DNA of 64,000 nucleotides from Erinaceus europaeus (lineage: Eukaryota; Chordata; Mammalia; Eulipotyphla; Erinaceidae). Below are positions 31,277 through 42,096 of this stretch, one piece after another. The notes under the pieces are model-generated. The model did no database searches. It saw only the letters and a program-made list of their open reading frames with translations, and had not been told where the DNA came from. Positions within the stretch are counted from its first letter, which is position 1, and each line of letters opens with the position of its first letter. The translations under genes and the position numbers were made by a program. The DNA lies in contig NC_080176.1 of the NCBI RefSeq assembly GCF_950295315.1, positions 32,453,006-32,517,005 of the forward strand. Direction: 5' to 3'.

Positions 31277-31897
31277 GGGGGGGGTTGGGCAGTAGTGCAG
31301 TGGGTTAAGCACAGGTGGCATGAACTGGCATAAGAATTCCGGTTTGAGGGGGTCGGGCGGTGGCGCAGTGGGTTAAGCGCATGTGGCGCAAAGCGCAGGG
31401 ACCGGCGTAAGGATCCCGGTTCAAGCCCCCGGCTCCCCACCTGCAGGGGAGTCGCTTCACAGGCAGTGAAGCAGGTCTGCAGGTGTCTATCTTTCTCTCC
31501 TCTTCTCTGTCTTCCCCTCCTCTCTCCATTTCTCTCTGTCCTATCCAACAACGAATTGCGTCAACAAGGGCAATAAATAATAACCACAACGAAGCTACAA
31601 CAAGGGCAACAAAAGGGGGAAAAAATGGCCTCCAGGAGCAGTGGATTCATGGTGCAGGCACCGAGCCCAGCAATAACCCTGGAGGAGGAAAAAAAAAAAA
31701 GAATTCCGGTTTGAGTCCCAGGCTCCCCACCTGCAGGGGAGTCGATTCACAAGTGGTGAAGCAGGTCTGCAGGTGTCTGTCTTTCTCTCCCCCCTCTATC
31801 TTCCCCTCCTCTCTCCATTTCTCTCTGTCCTATCCAAGAACAATGACATCAATAACAACAACAATAATAACCACAACAATGATAAAAACAATTCAAC
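31277..31897 (+). mobile_element. SINE family B (host copy split by a younger SINE)
   Basis: The head 'gggcagtagtgcagtggg' and part of the B box lie at 31277-31348. The rest (from 'gaattccggtttgagtccc' to 'aacaatgataaaaac') continues at 31699-31897. Confidence 0.93.
31349..31698 (+). mobile_element. Young SINE family B with 3' module, nested, perfect TSD
   Basis: A 350-bp, CpG-rich copy holding A box TGGCGCAGTGG and B box GGTTCAAGCCC and ending in a pure A-run. The 17-bp repeats aagaattccggtttgag at 31332-31348 and 31699-31715 are identical. High CpG retention suggests it is among the youngest insertions here. Confidence 0.96.
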
Positions 31898-31899
31898 AT

Positions 31900-31985
31900 T
31901 TGGTGGGGACCAGTGGTTTGAACCTGGGTCCTTGCATACTGTAATGTGAGCACTTAATTAGGTGTACCACTGCCAGCCCCCCCCC
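31900..31985 (-). mobile_element. SINE family A, 5' part only
   Basis: 'ggtttgaacctgggtccttg' and 'taggtgtaccactgccagcc' followed by a C-run. It abuts the family B tail. Confidence 0.8.
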
Positions 31986-31989
31986 CCCC

Positions 31990-32850
31990 TTTTAAGGGAG
32001 TTCAGTGCATCCTGATTTCTGATTCTTTGCATGTTTCCCCCACCCACCCACCCTTTTTGGAAACCTGTGGAGTCTTTGTCCCAGAGTTTCAGATTTTGCA
32101 ATAATAACTTTATTGGGATACAGCCTTTATCCATTGGGTTGGCTATAGAGTGGCTCCAGTATGGATCTAATATCAATATCTACCAATGTTTGCAAAACTT
32201 CTTGGATTATTTAATTGATAATTCTCCATTTTCTCTAGTCTGTCAGACTCTCCCATTATTCTTTGTTGAAACCTCCTAAACTGAACCTCTTTTTTTCCCT
32301 TTCTCTCTTTTGTTTGTTGTTGCTTTAGTATAATTTCTCTTTCACTTCTGTTCAGTTTTTTATATCTGTTATCAAGATTTTATTTCCAAGTGATCATATT
32401 TTATTTCCTGAAAGTTCCTTTTCACAGCTTGTTATTCTTACTTAATTCAAGCAATATATTTTCTTATCCTTGGGAGAATATTACTACAATTTTCAGCTTC
32501 TTTCTTTGCATTGTCTGTTTCCATTCCTTGTCTTTTATTTTCTGTTAAACAATGTGGACATTTCTGTCTCCTAGGCTGGGACTCCTTAGATGCCAGAGAG
32601 TCTGTTGTCCACTAGGGACTGCCCTTTAAAAGATGATTAGATGTCTAGAGGCTGGGGTTTAGGTGGAGAATGGAGGGGTGGTGTTTAATAGGAAAGACAG
32701 TTTGAGAAGACTAAGAAGATTCTAGAGACATGGTGGAGGTGATTGCACAACAGTATAAATATGTCAATGCCACCAGCCTTAAGCATAAGGAAAGCTAAAA
32801 TGGAAATGTTCAAGGCATATACCTTTTAGTCATAATCTAAGAATGTGGTT
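31990..32850. other. Unassigned AT-rich intronic DNA
   Basis: The 32330-32600 part has the look of an ancient diverged repeat, but I cannot assign it. Confidence 0.45.
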
Positions 32851-32852
32851 AT

Positions 32853-33390
32853 ATGCTGGCCAATGGCACACCTGGTTGAAGACACACCTTAGCAGGGGCA
32901 AAGACCCATATTTAAGCCTCCAAGCCCCACCTTCAGAGAGGGAGTTTTATGAGCAGTGAAGCGGTACTGCAAATCTTTCTCTTTCTCTCTCACTCTCTTT
33001 TTTAGTTTAATTTGTATTTATTTTATTTGATAGAACAGAGAGAGAGAACTTGAGAAGAAGGGGGAGGGAGGGAATGAGAGAGAAAGAGAGAGAGAGAGAG
33101 AGAGGCACTTGCTGCATAGCTTCACCACTTGTGAAGATTTCCCCCTGTAGGTGGAGACTGGGGGCTTGAACCTGGGTCCTTGTGCATGGTAATACCAGCA
33201 CTTAAACAGGTGCACCACTAATCACCCCTCTCTCTCATTCTCTAATACCCACCCTCCTTAATTTCTCTTTATCTCTATCAAATAAAAGGGTAAAAAAGGA
33301 AAGATGGCTGCAGAGAGCCTTGGATTTGCTGTGTAGTCACTGAGCCCCAGTGATAAAGCTGGTGGCAAATAGGTAAATAAATAAAGGGTT
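32853..33390 (+). mobile_element. SINE family A with 3' module (host of nested SINE)
   Basis: The 5' part is at 32853-32998 ('ggccaatggcacacctgg'). The 3' part is at 33230-33390 ('cctccttaatttctctttatc', 'gagccccagtgataaagctgg', AAAT tail). Confidence 0.9.
32999..33229 (-). mobile_element. SINE family A nested in opposite orientation, with TSD
   Basis: Full reverse copy ('ttttatttgatagaacag' to 'aacaggtgcaccactaatcacccc'). Duplications ctctctcactctct (32985-32998) and ctctctcattctct (33230-33243) were copied from the host SINE's CT tract. Confidence 0.92.
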
Positions 33391-33823
33391 ACACATGCTT
33401 GCTTTGGTTGGGAAAAAAAGACAGTATAGTGGTCTTCATAAGCTGGAGCAGGAAGTGGGGGTGAAGATATAGAGACCCCCTATTTCCAACAATCCTTTTT
33501 CAGATCTCCATTTGGTCTTTCCATTCTGCCCCTAGTTTAAGAAATACTTGAGTGATTCCATCATGTTTTAAGGATGTGCTCATGTATATAAACTGAGTTA
33601 GTTCCTCCAACGAAGAAAAAACTAGGGGTCAGCTGTCAGTCATCCACCACTGTAGCCATCCTGTGAATCTACTTTCTAATTTTCTCAGTTTTATGGTTGG
33701 TGTCTTCTAGCCTTTTCAATAACCTCAGGAGGCTATGGGCTTATTATTGTTGTTGTTGTTGTTGTTAATCTCTTTACCATATTTATCAGTGAGCTTTGAG
33801 TAGAAGGCAATATCAGATTTGTG
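33391..33823. other. Unassigned intronic DNA
   Basis: Only a short (GTT)n at 33750-33768 stands out. Confidence 0.5.
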
Positions 33824-33835
33824 AGATGAGTTTGT

Positions 33836-34433
33836 CCTTTTTTAAAGTTTTTATTTATAAAATGGAAGTATTGACAAGACCATAGGATAAGAGGGGTACA
33901 ATTCCACACACAATTCCCACCACCAGAATTCTATATCCAATCCACTCCCCCTGATAGCTTTCTTAATCTTTAGCCCTCTGGGAGTATGGACTGAGAATCA
34001 TTATGGGGTGCAGAAGATGGAAAGTCTGGCTTCTGTAATTGCTTCTCCACTGAACATGGGCATTGGCAGGTCAGTCCATACTCCCAGCCTGTCTCTCTCT
34101 TTTTCCCTAGTGGGGAAGGAATCTGAGAAGGCCAGGCTCCAGGACACATTGGTGGGGTCATCTGCCAGGGGAAGTCAGGCTGGCATCATGGTAGCATCTG
34201 GAACCTAGTGGCTGAAAAAGGGTTAAGATATAAAGCAGAAAAAATTGTAGACTAATCATGAACCTAAAGGCAAGAATATTGCAGATGAAGATTTGGGGGT
34301 CTCCATTTTGGAAAAAGCTAGTATGTCTATTTTAGGTATATTCCAAAGGCCCCATGACTTTATTAGGTTTTGCCTGAGCCTGACATCTGATATGCAGGTG
34401 GACCCAAGGTATTGTCTGGGGAGATGGTTTCAT
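33836..34433 (-). mobile_element. L1 3' end, 5'-truncated, with TSD
   Basis: Colinear 598-bp copy ending at 'gtattgtctggggagatgg'. The flanks agatgagtttgt (33824-33835) and agatgaatttgt (34434-34445) differ at one base. Confidence 0.9.
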
Positions 34434-34577
34434 AGATGAATTTGTTTTATCCTGAATGTCCTGAGTTCAATATTAAGAACACTTCATATGAGAACAATTG
34501 ATACATTGTACTTTGGATATGTGCATTATGCTGGTATCTTTTAAGGTTTTTTTTTCTTTTTTTTAAATGTTTTTTTT

Positions 34578-34862
34578 TTCAAGGCCAAGTGTTGGCACAC
34601 CTGGTTGTATGCATGTTTTACCATGCACAAAGCCCTGAATTCAAGTCTGGGTCCCTACCTGTAAGGAGGAAGTGAAATACTACTGCAGGGGTCTCTCTTT
34701 CTCCCTCTCTATCTCTCCCTTTTCTATTAAATCTCTGTCCCACCAAATAAAATCAAAAAGTAAGAAGAATAAAAGGAAGGAAGAGAGAGAGAGAGACTGC
34801 CAGGAACATTAGATTTCTGATGTCTTCACCAAGCCCCAGCAATAACCCTGGTGACTATAATA
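34578..34862 (+). mobile_element. SINE family A with 3' module
   Basis: 'ggccaagtgttggcacacctgg', 'gaattcaagtctgggtccc' and 'agccccagcaataaccctgg', then an AT-rich tail. Confidence 0.9.
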
Positions 34863-35111
34863 TATATATATTTTTTTTTCTCTGAATCCTCACCAATACC
34901 AATATTCTGATGAATCCTTGTGTTGTCTTTGCTATTCTGATGAGTGAAAACTTGCCTGTCATTTTAAAATATACATTTTTATTATTAGTCATGAAGAACA
35001 CTTTTTTACATGTTTTAATTATACTTCTATTTTTTTTAAAGATTTGTCTATAGATAAGTATAAACTTTATTGTTGGAGTACTTATTAGTGCTTTATTGAT
35101 TTATATGGACT

Positions 35112-35303
35112 GTATTTTTATTATCTTTATTTATTTATTGGATAGGGACAGCCAGAAATGGAGAGGTGGGTGGAGATAGAGAGGTCTTCAGAGAGACACC
35201 TACAGACCAGCTTCACTTGCAAAGCTTTCCCCCTGCAGGTGAGGACTGGGGGCTCAAACCTGGGTCCTTGCACATTGTAATACGTGCATCAACACCCACC
35301 CCC
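35112..35303 (-). mobile_element. SINE family A with TSD
   Basis: Reverse copy ('ttattggatagggacagcc' to 'tgcatcaacacccacccc'). The 12-bp repeats tttatatggact at 35100-35111 and 35304-35315 are identical. Confidence 0.93.
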
Positions 35304-35402
35304 TTTATATGGACTTTATGTATTAAGTTGTATATGTATTTCGCAGTTCTTTCTCTCAGCTTATGTTTTCCTTCTTTCACATACAGTTTTGTTTGCTTTT
35401 TT

Positions 35403-35677
35403 AATTTTTTTAAAAATTTATTTCCTTTTGTTGCCCTTGTTGTTTTATTGTTGTAGTTATTACTGTTGTTGTTGTCCTCATTGTGGGATAGGACAGAGAA
35501 ATGGAGAGAGGAGGGGAAGACAGAGGGGGGAGAGAAAGACACCTGCAGACCTGCTTCACAGCCTGTGAAGTGACTCCCCTGCTATAGGGGAGCCAGGGCC
35601 TCGAACCAGGATCCTTCCACCGGTCCTTATGCTTCGCGCCATGTTAGCTTAACCCGCTGCGCTACCGCTCAACTCCC
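35403..35677 (-). mobile_element. SINE family B with TSD, CpG-rich
   Basis: Full reverse copy ('ccttttgttgcccttgttg' to 'gctgcgctaccgctcaactc'). The 14-bp repeats ttgtttgctttttt at 35389-35402 and 35678-35691 are identical. Retained CpGs suggest a young copy. Confidence 0.94.
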
Positions 35678-35744
35678 TTGTTTGCTTTTTTCTGTGAAGC
35701 TCGGGCTTCACATGTGCAATTTCACCTTTCCTGGTTGCTTTTCC

Positions 35745-35885
35745 TTTAGATGAGGGGGTGGGGGGAGAGAGATACCATAGCTCTGAATCTTCCTCTGGTG
35801 CCAAAGCACCTCCCATGTGGTGTCAGGACTCAAATCTGGGTTGCAAGGCACATGCTGTAACTAGTGAACTATCTCTCTGACCCTA
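35745..35885 (-). mobile_element. Other SINE (older)
   Basis: 'gagagagataccatagctctg', 'caaagcacctcccatgtgg' and 'ctagtgaactatctctctgaccc'. Confidence 0.65.
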
Positions 35886-36087
35886 TAGTATTTTTCACAG
35901 GGATACATTTTACATTCCTATATAGTAAATAACAAGAAAAATATTTTTAAGGGAGTGTGGTAAGTTTGGGAAAGGGGTTGAGTTCATTGTCAGGATATGT
36001 GAAGTCCAAAATCCTGAAGTCAAAGTCTTCCTTTGGATGACATCCTAAACAAGTGATTCACTGTAGGAGATGGTGTAAACAATCATA

Positions 36088-36375
36088 CTTTTTTTTTTTT
36101 TTTTGCCACTATGGTCATTGCTGGGGCTCAGTGCCTACCTACATTGTTCTACTATTTCCAGTGGCTGTTTTCTTTCTTCTTTCCTTCCTTCCTTTTTTTT
36201 TTTTAATAGAAGGAAAGAAATAGAGAGAGGGATAGAGAAACAGAGAGGCAGGGACATCTGCAGTACTGGCCCATGGCTCCTGAAACTTCTATCCTGCCTA
36301 GTGGAGCTTAAACTGGGGTCCTTCCACATGGTGCTGTGTGTGCTCTCTACAAGGAGAGCCACCACATGACCCCCA
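36088..36375 (-). mobile_element. SINE family A-related with 3' module
   Basis: T-run, 'gccactatggtcattgctgggg', 'ccagtggctgttttctttc' and 'aaggagagccaccacatgaccc', in reverse order. Confidence 0.8.
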
Positions 36376-36827
36376 GATATATTTTCTTGCTCCTAAACCT
36401 TTATTCTTGAAATAAAATTGAAAGTAGATTAAATATGTTTCATATTTAATTGTGAGAGCTTCCACATAAAGGTCCATGTCTCAAAATATAGTATCCCAAA
36501 AGTAGTTAAAAATAAACCCTGAAACCACTAGCCTGAAATGTCCTGTTTTTATGTTGCTAAAATAGTTTAGATTTGGGGCTGAGGATGGATCACATGAGAA
36601 CAGATTGGCTACCGGGGAGCATACAAAGGAAGGAGGAGTCTCAGTGTCCTGACTCCGGTGGTAAGCTGGGGATCAGTTTTCTCCATGGAAGCAAGGAACA
36701 TGTGGTGAAGGATGGAGGTCACAGTCATGGGGACAGTAATGCAAGTCCTGTACATGGATATTGGTTTATAATGAGGCACATCTGAAGCCTGGAGACTGTT
36801 ACATTTCATTGTGACTTCTATTTAAAA
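36376..36827. other. Unassigned intronic DNA
   Basis: No recognised feature. Confidence 0.5.
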
Positions 36828-36829
36828 AA

Positions 36830-37018
36830 GTGGTTGGGGCACCTGGTTGAGTGCACACATTACAATGCACAAGGACATAGGTTCGAGTCCCCCGGGGGAA
36901 AACTTTGTGGGAAAACAGGTCTGCAGGTATCTCTCTGTCTCTCTTCCTCTCTGTCTCCCCTTACCTTCTCAATTTCTGGCTGTCTCTATCCAGTAAATAA
37001 AGATAAAAATTAATTTTA
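36830..37018 (+). mobile_element. SINE family A
   Basis: 'ggggcacctggttgagtgc', B box 'ggttcgagtcc', 'tctggctgtctctatccag' and a 'taaataaagataaaa' tail. Confidence 0.92.
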
Positions 37019-37021
37019 AAA

Positions 37022-37272
37022 ATGGTCAGCAGGATAGCTCATCTGGGAGGCCACCTGCTTGTCCACTTGTCTGACTTGGATTTGAGCCCCCAGGGAAACC
37101 ATATGTGAGTAGTATGGCCTTGGGAGTGGCTTCAGTGCTGTGGTGACTCTCCCTCCCTTCCTCCTTTCCTCTCTTTTTCTGTCTCCCTCCCTCCCTCCCT
37201 CACTCTTTCTCAGATATATATGTCTGGTAGTCAGCTCAGAGTGATGAAGCCCTGGCAATGATTAATAAATGA
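37022..37272 (+). mobile_element. Other SINE (older) with 3' module
   Basis: 'gcaggatagctcatctggg', 'gtggcttcagtgctgtggtg', CCCT repeats and 'agtgatgaagccctggcaatg'. Confidence 0.65.
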
Positions 37273-37474
37273 ATGACTATAAAATGAAGACAGGGAATGT
37301 GGTAGGTTTGGGAACTGAATTCACATGTTGGATATGTCAAATCCAAAATCTTAAAGGATTCCTTAAAATAATATGAGTTGTTTTCATTTCTGATTTTCTG
37401 ATCCTTACTACATTTTCGGAAGTTGTACCACTAGTTTTTCACTACATTAAAAACAAAAAGAAAACAACTTCCTT

Positions 37475-37600
37475 CAGATGGGCGAAACAGATCACTTGGA
37501 TTGCATAGTTCTGCCATGTCCAAGATCCAGCTTTGAGCCCTGCTCCTGCCTCACTGGAGAATGCTTTGCTGCTGTGATATCTCTCTCTCTTTCCCTCTGC

Positions 37601-37631
<31 letters not shown>

Positions 37632-37795
37632 CATATATCTATATCTATATCTATATCTATATCTATATCTATATCTATATCTATATCTATATCTATATCT
37701 ATATCTATATCTATATCTATATCTATATCTATATCTATATATCTCTCTCCATATACATATTTCTGAAAAAGTTATCCAGTGAAGCCCTGATAATG
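37475..37795 (+). mobile_element. Other SINE carrying large microsatellite
   Basis: The head 'cacttggattgcatagttctgcc' precedes CT and ATATCT arrays. 'gttatccagtgaagccctgat' after the array looks like the 3' module. Confidence 0.65.
37580..37750 (+). repeat. (CT)n then (ATATCT)n compound microsatellite
   Basis: An interrupted (CT)n at 37580-37632 runs into about 18 hexamer ATATCT units to 37741, then 'atatctctctcc'. Confidence 0.98.
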
Positions 37796-37827
37796 AAAAA
37801 CAAATCTTCTTTCGTTACCTTCTTTAA

Positions 37828-37890
37828 AAATTTTTTTTATTTATAAAATAGAAACACTGACAAGACCATAGGATAAAAGGGGTACAATTC
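37828..37890 (-). mobile_element. L1 3'-end stub, about 60 bp
   Basis: 'tttatttataaaatagaaac' then 'gaccataggataaaaggggt'. Only the terminal L1 sequence is present. No clear TSD. Confidence 0.82.
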
Positions 37891-37944
37891 TTTGTCCTTA
37901 AGCTTTTGATTGTTTGTTTTGGGAGTGGGATCATGATTTGACCC

Positions 37945-38072
37945 AGCAGCCTGGGAAGTGGTGCATTGGTTATATGCACGAGGTCCTAAATTTGTACCTC
38001 AGCATTGCCTGTGCCAGCGTGGTGCTTTGGTTTTCTCTCTTGATCATTAGTAAATCAATAAACCCTAAAAGA
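37945..38072 (+). mobile_element. Other SINE (older)
   Basis: 'gggaagtggtgcattggttat', 'ggtcctaaatttgtacctc' and an 'aatcaataaaccct' end. Confidence 0.55.
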
Positions 38073-38387
38073 AGTGGGGGAGAGGTGCAGCCCAGACTCC
38101 AACTGTGTGGCGTTAGCCATGGCATTTGATTGTTCTGATTGGAGTGAGCTGGAGGCTGCAATGACTTTGGGGCTGGGCTAGCCCAGAGAGTATTAGGAGT
38201 GCTTGTTGAGCATGTGGTGGAAGAAAAGACTGCTACTGACACCCAGCTCATTTTTAGCAGTCTGCTTCTGTGCCTTCTCCATCAGGAAACCTTCCTGGCG
38301 TGTAGGCTAGGGTTTGGGGTGGGGGCCTTGGCCTCTGCCTTCTTGTTAGCAGTGAATGTGCTGTCCTGCATTGGTTTATTTGCCCAC

Positions 38388-38390
<3 letters not shown>
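38073..38390. other. Unassigned intronic DNA
   Basis: No recognised feature. Confidence 0.5.

Positions 38391-38466
<76 letters not shown>
38391..38466 (+). repeat. (TG)n(GA)n compound microsatellite
   Basis: About 22 TG units (38391-38434) pass directly into about 16 GA units (38434-38466). Confidence 0.98.
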
Positions 38467-38468
<2 letters not shown>

Positions 38469-38604
38469 CAGAGATCCATTCTGCATTTGTGAGATTCTTA
38501 GATTTGGTCTTTCTAGCTTTGTTTCTGTACTGTGCAGTGGATCAAACCCAGAGTCTCATGCAGGCATGTTTTGTGTTCAGTCACTGAGCCATTTCCCTGA
38601 CCCC
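38467..38604 (-). mobile_element. Other SINE (older)
   Basis: 'ggatcaaacccagagtctcatg' and 'cactgagccatttccctgaccc', in reverse SINE order. Confidence 0.6.
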
Positions 38605-38773
38605 CACCCCTAAACCCTAAGAGCCTTTGGGAAGATCCATAGCTCCTACTTGTACCATGTCTCCAGACCTTTAGTGAGTGGAGAGCCTAAGTTCTTTGGG
38701 GCTTCCAGTACACAAAGGTCTTTTCTCTGTTTCTTCCTGCAGTACCCTAGCGGATTCTGTTGTTGAGTGTGTC

Positions 38774-39116
38774 TTTTTTTTTTTTTTTTTTTGCCCCCAG
38801 GGTTATTGCTGGGGCTCCACTGGGTGTCTGCACTGAACCCACTGCTCCTGGAGGCTATTTTTTCCCTTTTGTTGCCATTGTTGTTTATCGTTGTTGTTGT
38901 TATTGTTGCCATTGTTGTTGTATAGGACAGAGAGAATTCGAGAGGACAGGAAAACGGAGAAGGAGAGAAAGGTAGACACTTGTAGACCTGCTTCACTGCC
39001 TGTGAAGTGACCTCCCACTGCAGGTGGGGAGCCGAGGGCTCAAACTGGTATTCTTAATGCAGGTCTTTGCTCTTTGAGCTATGTGCACTTAACCTTCTGT
39101 GCTACCGCCCAGCCCC
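38774..39116 (-). mobile_element. SINE family B with 3' module and TSD
   Basis: Full reverse copy ('gcccccagggttattgctgggg' to 'ctgtgctaccgcccagcccc'). The 12-bp repeats tgttgagtgtgt at 38762-38773 and 39117-39128 are identical. Confidence 0.95.
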
Positions 39117-39128
39117 TGTTGAGTGTGT

Positions 39129-39767
39129 TTTAACCTAAGTTTTAAAAACAAGTTCCATCCAACATTCTTGGGGCAGCTGGATGCCCAGTCATAGCATTTT
39201 CCCATAGACAAGTGCCTCTGGACTAACTCTTCTCCTGGTGGGCTGTGGTCCACTGCTGGGAGCCAGGAGGCTGAGCTAGGAGACTCTGGAGTCCAGGATT
39301 AGACCCTCTGGCTTCCAGATTGGATGGTGGGGGCTCACTGGCCTCCTTTGCTTCACTTCTGGCTCTGTAATTGCGGAGCTAGGAGAAATCTTGTGTTTTG
39401 AGAAGATAAGAAGGTACTGAGCAGAGTAGCTGAGAGACGCCCTGCAATTAATCACACAACTACACTCTGGGGCTTATTTCACCTGTACCCCCTCACCCCC
39501 TTTTCCCGTAATCAGAAAGAAGACCTGTGTTGTCCCCAAGCAGATCACTGCAGGGTGACAGTATGGGCTTTGTGCTTCTGTAATAACAGCAGGATTGTGC
39601 ACCTACATGTCTCCCCGGGTGTTTGGGAGGCAGGGGATGAGGGGGAGCGTGCTCCTCTACCCCAGGGATTGTGGGGCCCCAACTGCATGTGCCAACTGGC
39701 TCTACTACGAGGAACAATAGACCACTTTTGTATTCTGAAACAAGAAGGGAGTCACAGAAAGTCTGGG
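39129..39767. other. Unassigned intronic DNA
   Basis: A 0.64-kb island free of recognised repeats. Confidence 0.5.
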
Positions 39768-39908
39768 GTTGGAAGATAGCTCCCCGGGTAGGATGTGGGA
39801 CTTGTGGTGCATGGAACTTGTTGAGCCCTGGCACCACATGGGAGTGCCATGGCACGTCGGGGGTGGGGGTGTTCTGATGCTGTAATCTCTACTACTACTA
39901 CTACCACC
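39768..39908 (+). mobile_element. Other SINE (older)
   Basis: 'gaagatagctccccgggtagg', 'gttgagccctggcaccacatggg' and 'agtgccatggcacg'. Related to the copy at 58120-58255. Confidence 0.65.
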
Positions 39909-39911
39909 ACC

Positions 39912-39951
<40 letters not shown>
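39909..39951 (+). repeat. (AAT)n microsatellite
   Basis: About 14 AAT units after CTA/CCA triplets, probably the tail of the preceding SINE. Confidence 0.96.
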
Positions 39952-39952
<1 letters not shown>

Positions 39953-40259
39953 GCATGTTGGTAGCACAGCAGGTTAAGTGTACATGGCATGAAGTGTAAG
40001 GATCACAGTTCAAGCCCCTCCTGGCTCCCTACCTGCAGGGGGGTTGCTTCGCAGGTGGTAAAGCAGATCTGCAGGTAGGTGTCTATCTTTCTCTCCTCCT
40101 ATCTGCCTTCCCCACCTCTCTCGATTTCTCTCTGTCCTATCCAACAACAGCAATGGCAACAATAACAAAGGCAACAAGGACAATAAAAATAGAAGAAAAA
40201 AAAGGCCTCCCGTAGCAATGGATTCATAGTGCAGGTCCCAGTGATAACCCTGGAGGCAA

Positions 40260-40293
<34 letters not shown>
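39952..40293 (+). mobile_element. SINE family B with 3' module and (AAAT)n tail
   Basis: 'gttggtagcacagcaggttaag', 'gttcaagcccctcctggctcc', 'cccagtgataaccctggaggc' and about 9 AAAT units at 40258-40292. Confidence 0.92.
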
Positions 40294-40295
<2 letters not shown>

Positions 40296-40476
40296 TCAAA
40301 AGCAATAGTCCCAGGCACTGGGGAAAAAGAAAAGTTGCGAGATTTAAAAACATCAATATCTTAAGTATTCTTCATTCAGTTTCCATCTGTAGCAACATTT
40401 TGTAAAACTGGCTCATTATCAATAGTCAAGAGGCTTTGGAGAGATTGATGGTGGTGCATTCTATGAAGATTTCACC

Positions 40477-40482
<6 letters not shown>

Positions 40483-40528
<46 letters not shown>
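40483..40528 (+). repeat. (TG)n microsatellite
   Basis: About 22 uninterrupted GT units. Confidence 0.98.
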
Positions 40529-40530
<2 letters not shown>

Positions 40531-41111
40531 AGTTCTGTACACTTTTATCTTATGTTGATTCCTGGAGCTGCCACCGCAGTTGGGCTGCAGATGTTCTTGC
40601 ATTATAGGTTCTGGAAAGTCTTGTGACCCAAGACCAGCTCCTAGCCCAGAGCTGCCCATTCACTTGCATTTTGACCTTAGGGTGGGATGATCACCTGCAG
40701 CATCCTCAGGGACAGAGCCTGCTCAGCCCCTGATTCCCTCCTTCCACATACACAGGAGCACATGATCTGTCGGCTGTTTAATTACAAGCAAGAAGCCTGC
40801 TAGTAAATCTCCCAGAGGGGCCCATAAGCAAGGCTCAGGAACAGGAGGCACTATGCAAATCCAGAGCACATGTGACAGATATCTCCTGGAGGGGCCACTG
40901 GCCCACACTACAACCTGCGCTCACATCTGCTCAGATCATCACATACAAAGGATCATCGTGCCCATGTTGAAGAAGCTGGAGCCTGGAGCCAAAGAGCTCA
41001 CCTGGGTGGTGACCTGCTTCTGCCATGCACACAGCCTAGAGTCCAGCCTGGTTCCCATCAGCCTGGCAGAACATTCATGCTATGGTGTCTTTCTCTCAGT
41101 ACTGGTCTTTT
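40529..41111. other. Unassigned intronic DNA, GC-moderate
   Basis: No recognised repeat or exon. Possibly a conserved noncoding island; not testable here. Confidence 0.45.
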
Positions 41112-41123
41112 TCTTTTGATAAA

Positions 41124-41436
41124 GATTTTTTTTTTAATCTGTTTTTAAAATTATTTATGTATTTATTCCCCTTTGTTGCCCTTGTTGTTTTTATTGTTGT
41201 AGTTATTATTGTTGTTATTATTGATGTCATCATTATTGGATAGGCCAGAGAGAAACGGAGAGAGGAAGAGAAGACAGAGGGGGAGAGAAAGATAGACACC
41301 TGCAGACCTGCTTCACTACCTGTGAAGCGACTCCCCTGCAGGTAGGGAATCGAGGGCTCGAACTGGGATCCTTATGCTGGTCCTTGTGCTTTGCTCCACG
41401 TGTGCTTAACCCACTGCACTACCGCACGACTTCCCC
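41124..41436 (-). mobile_element. SINE family B with TSD
   Basis: Full reverse copy ('cccctttgttgcccttg' to 'actgcactaccgcacgac'). The 12-bp repeats tcttttgataaa at 41112-41123 and 41437-41448 are identical. Confidence 0.95.
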
Positions 41437-41454
41437 TCTTTTGATAAACATTTA

Positions 41455-41595
41455 AAAAAGTATTTTACTTTAATGAAGAGAGGCCAGAGGGCACTGCTCA
41501 ACTTTGGCTTATAATGATGCTGGGGATTCAACTTGGGCCCTCAGAGCTCAGGCATGCAAGTCTTTTGCAGAACCACTATGCTGTCAACCCAGCCC
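41455..41595 (-). mobile_element. SINE family C
   Basis: 'gagggcactgctcaactttgg', 'gatgctggggattcaacttggg' and 'aaccactatgctgtcaaccc'. Confidence 0.82.
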
Positions 41596-41651
41596 TCTTT
41601 CTATTCTCTCCTTTCCTCTTTCCCTTTTCTTTTGCTCTTTCCCTCCATTCC

Positions 41652-41699
<48 letters not shown>

Positions 41700-41828
41700 T
41701 CCTCCTTTCCTTCCTTCTTTCCTTCCCTTTCCTTTCTTCCTTCCTTTCTTTCTTTCTTTTTTCTTTCTTTCTTTCTTTCTTTCTTTTCTTTCTTTCTTTC
41801 TTCCTTTCTCTCTTTCTAACTTTCTTTC
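41596..41828 (+). repeat. (CTTT)n/(CTTC)n pyrimidine tract
   Basis: About 230 bp of pyrimidine, with the purest CTTT run at 41653-41700. It accounts for the Phe/Ser-rich ORFs in three frames. Confidence 0.97.
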
Positions 41829-42096
41829 TTGCCACCAAGATTTTCACTGGGGCTCACTGCTTTCTCAATGAGTCCACCACTCTTGATGAGTACCCACCTT
41901 TTCCCCCCTTTCTTTTATTTAGTAGGACAGGCAGAAATTGAGAGGGGAGGGGAAGACAGAGAGAAAGAGAGATGCCTGCAGTATTACTTTCTTGCTTATG
42001 AAGTTTCCCCCTGCAAGTGAGGACCAATGGCTTGAAACCGGGTCCTTGCACTTGCTAACATGTGCAGTCACCATCCAAGTACATTACCCTCCAGCT
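41829..42096 (-). mobile_element. SINE family A with 3' module
   Basis: 'gccaccaagattttcactgggg', 'ggacaggcagaaattgagagg' and 'catccaagtacattaccctcc', in reverse order. Confidence 0.86.

Noticed and set aside
31349..31698. Functional tRNA gene at the A/B-box sequence
   Set aside because: The A and B boxes are those of a tRNA-derived SINE. The head does not continue into a cloverleaf acceptor stem and the element has a SINE body and A-tail.
37478..37846. Ile/Tyr and Leu/Tyr repeat ORFs
   Set aside because: They are translations of the ATATCT hexamer array.
41504..41941. Phe/Ser-rich ORFs in three frames
   Set aside because: They are translations of a CTTT/CTTC microsatellite. All three frames are open only because the repeat lacks stops.
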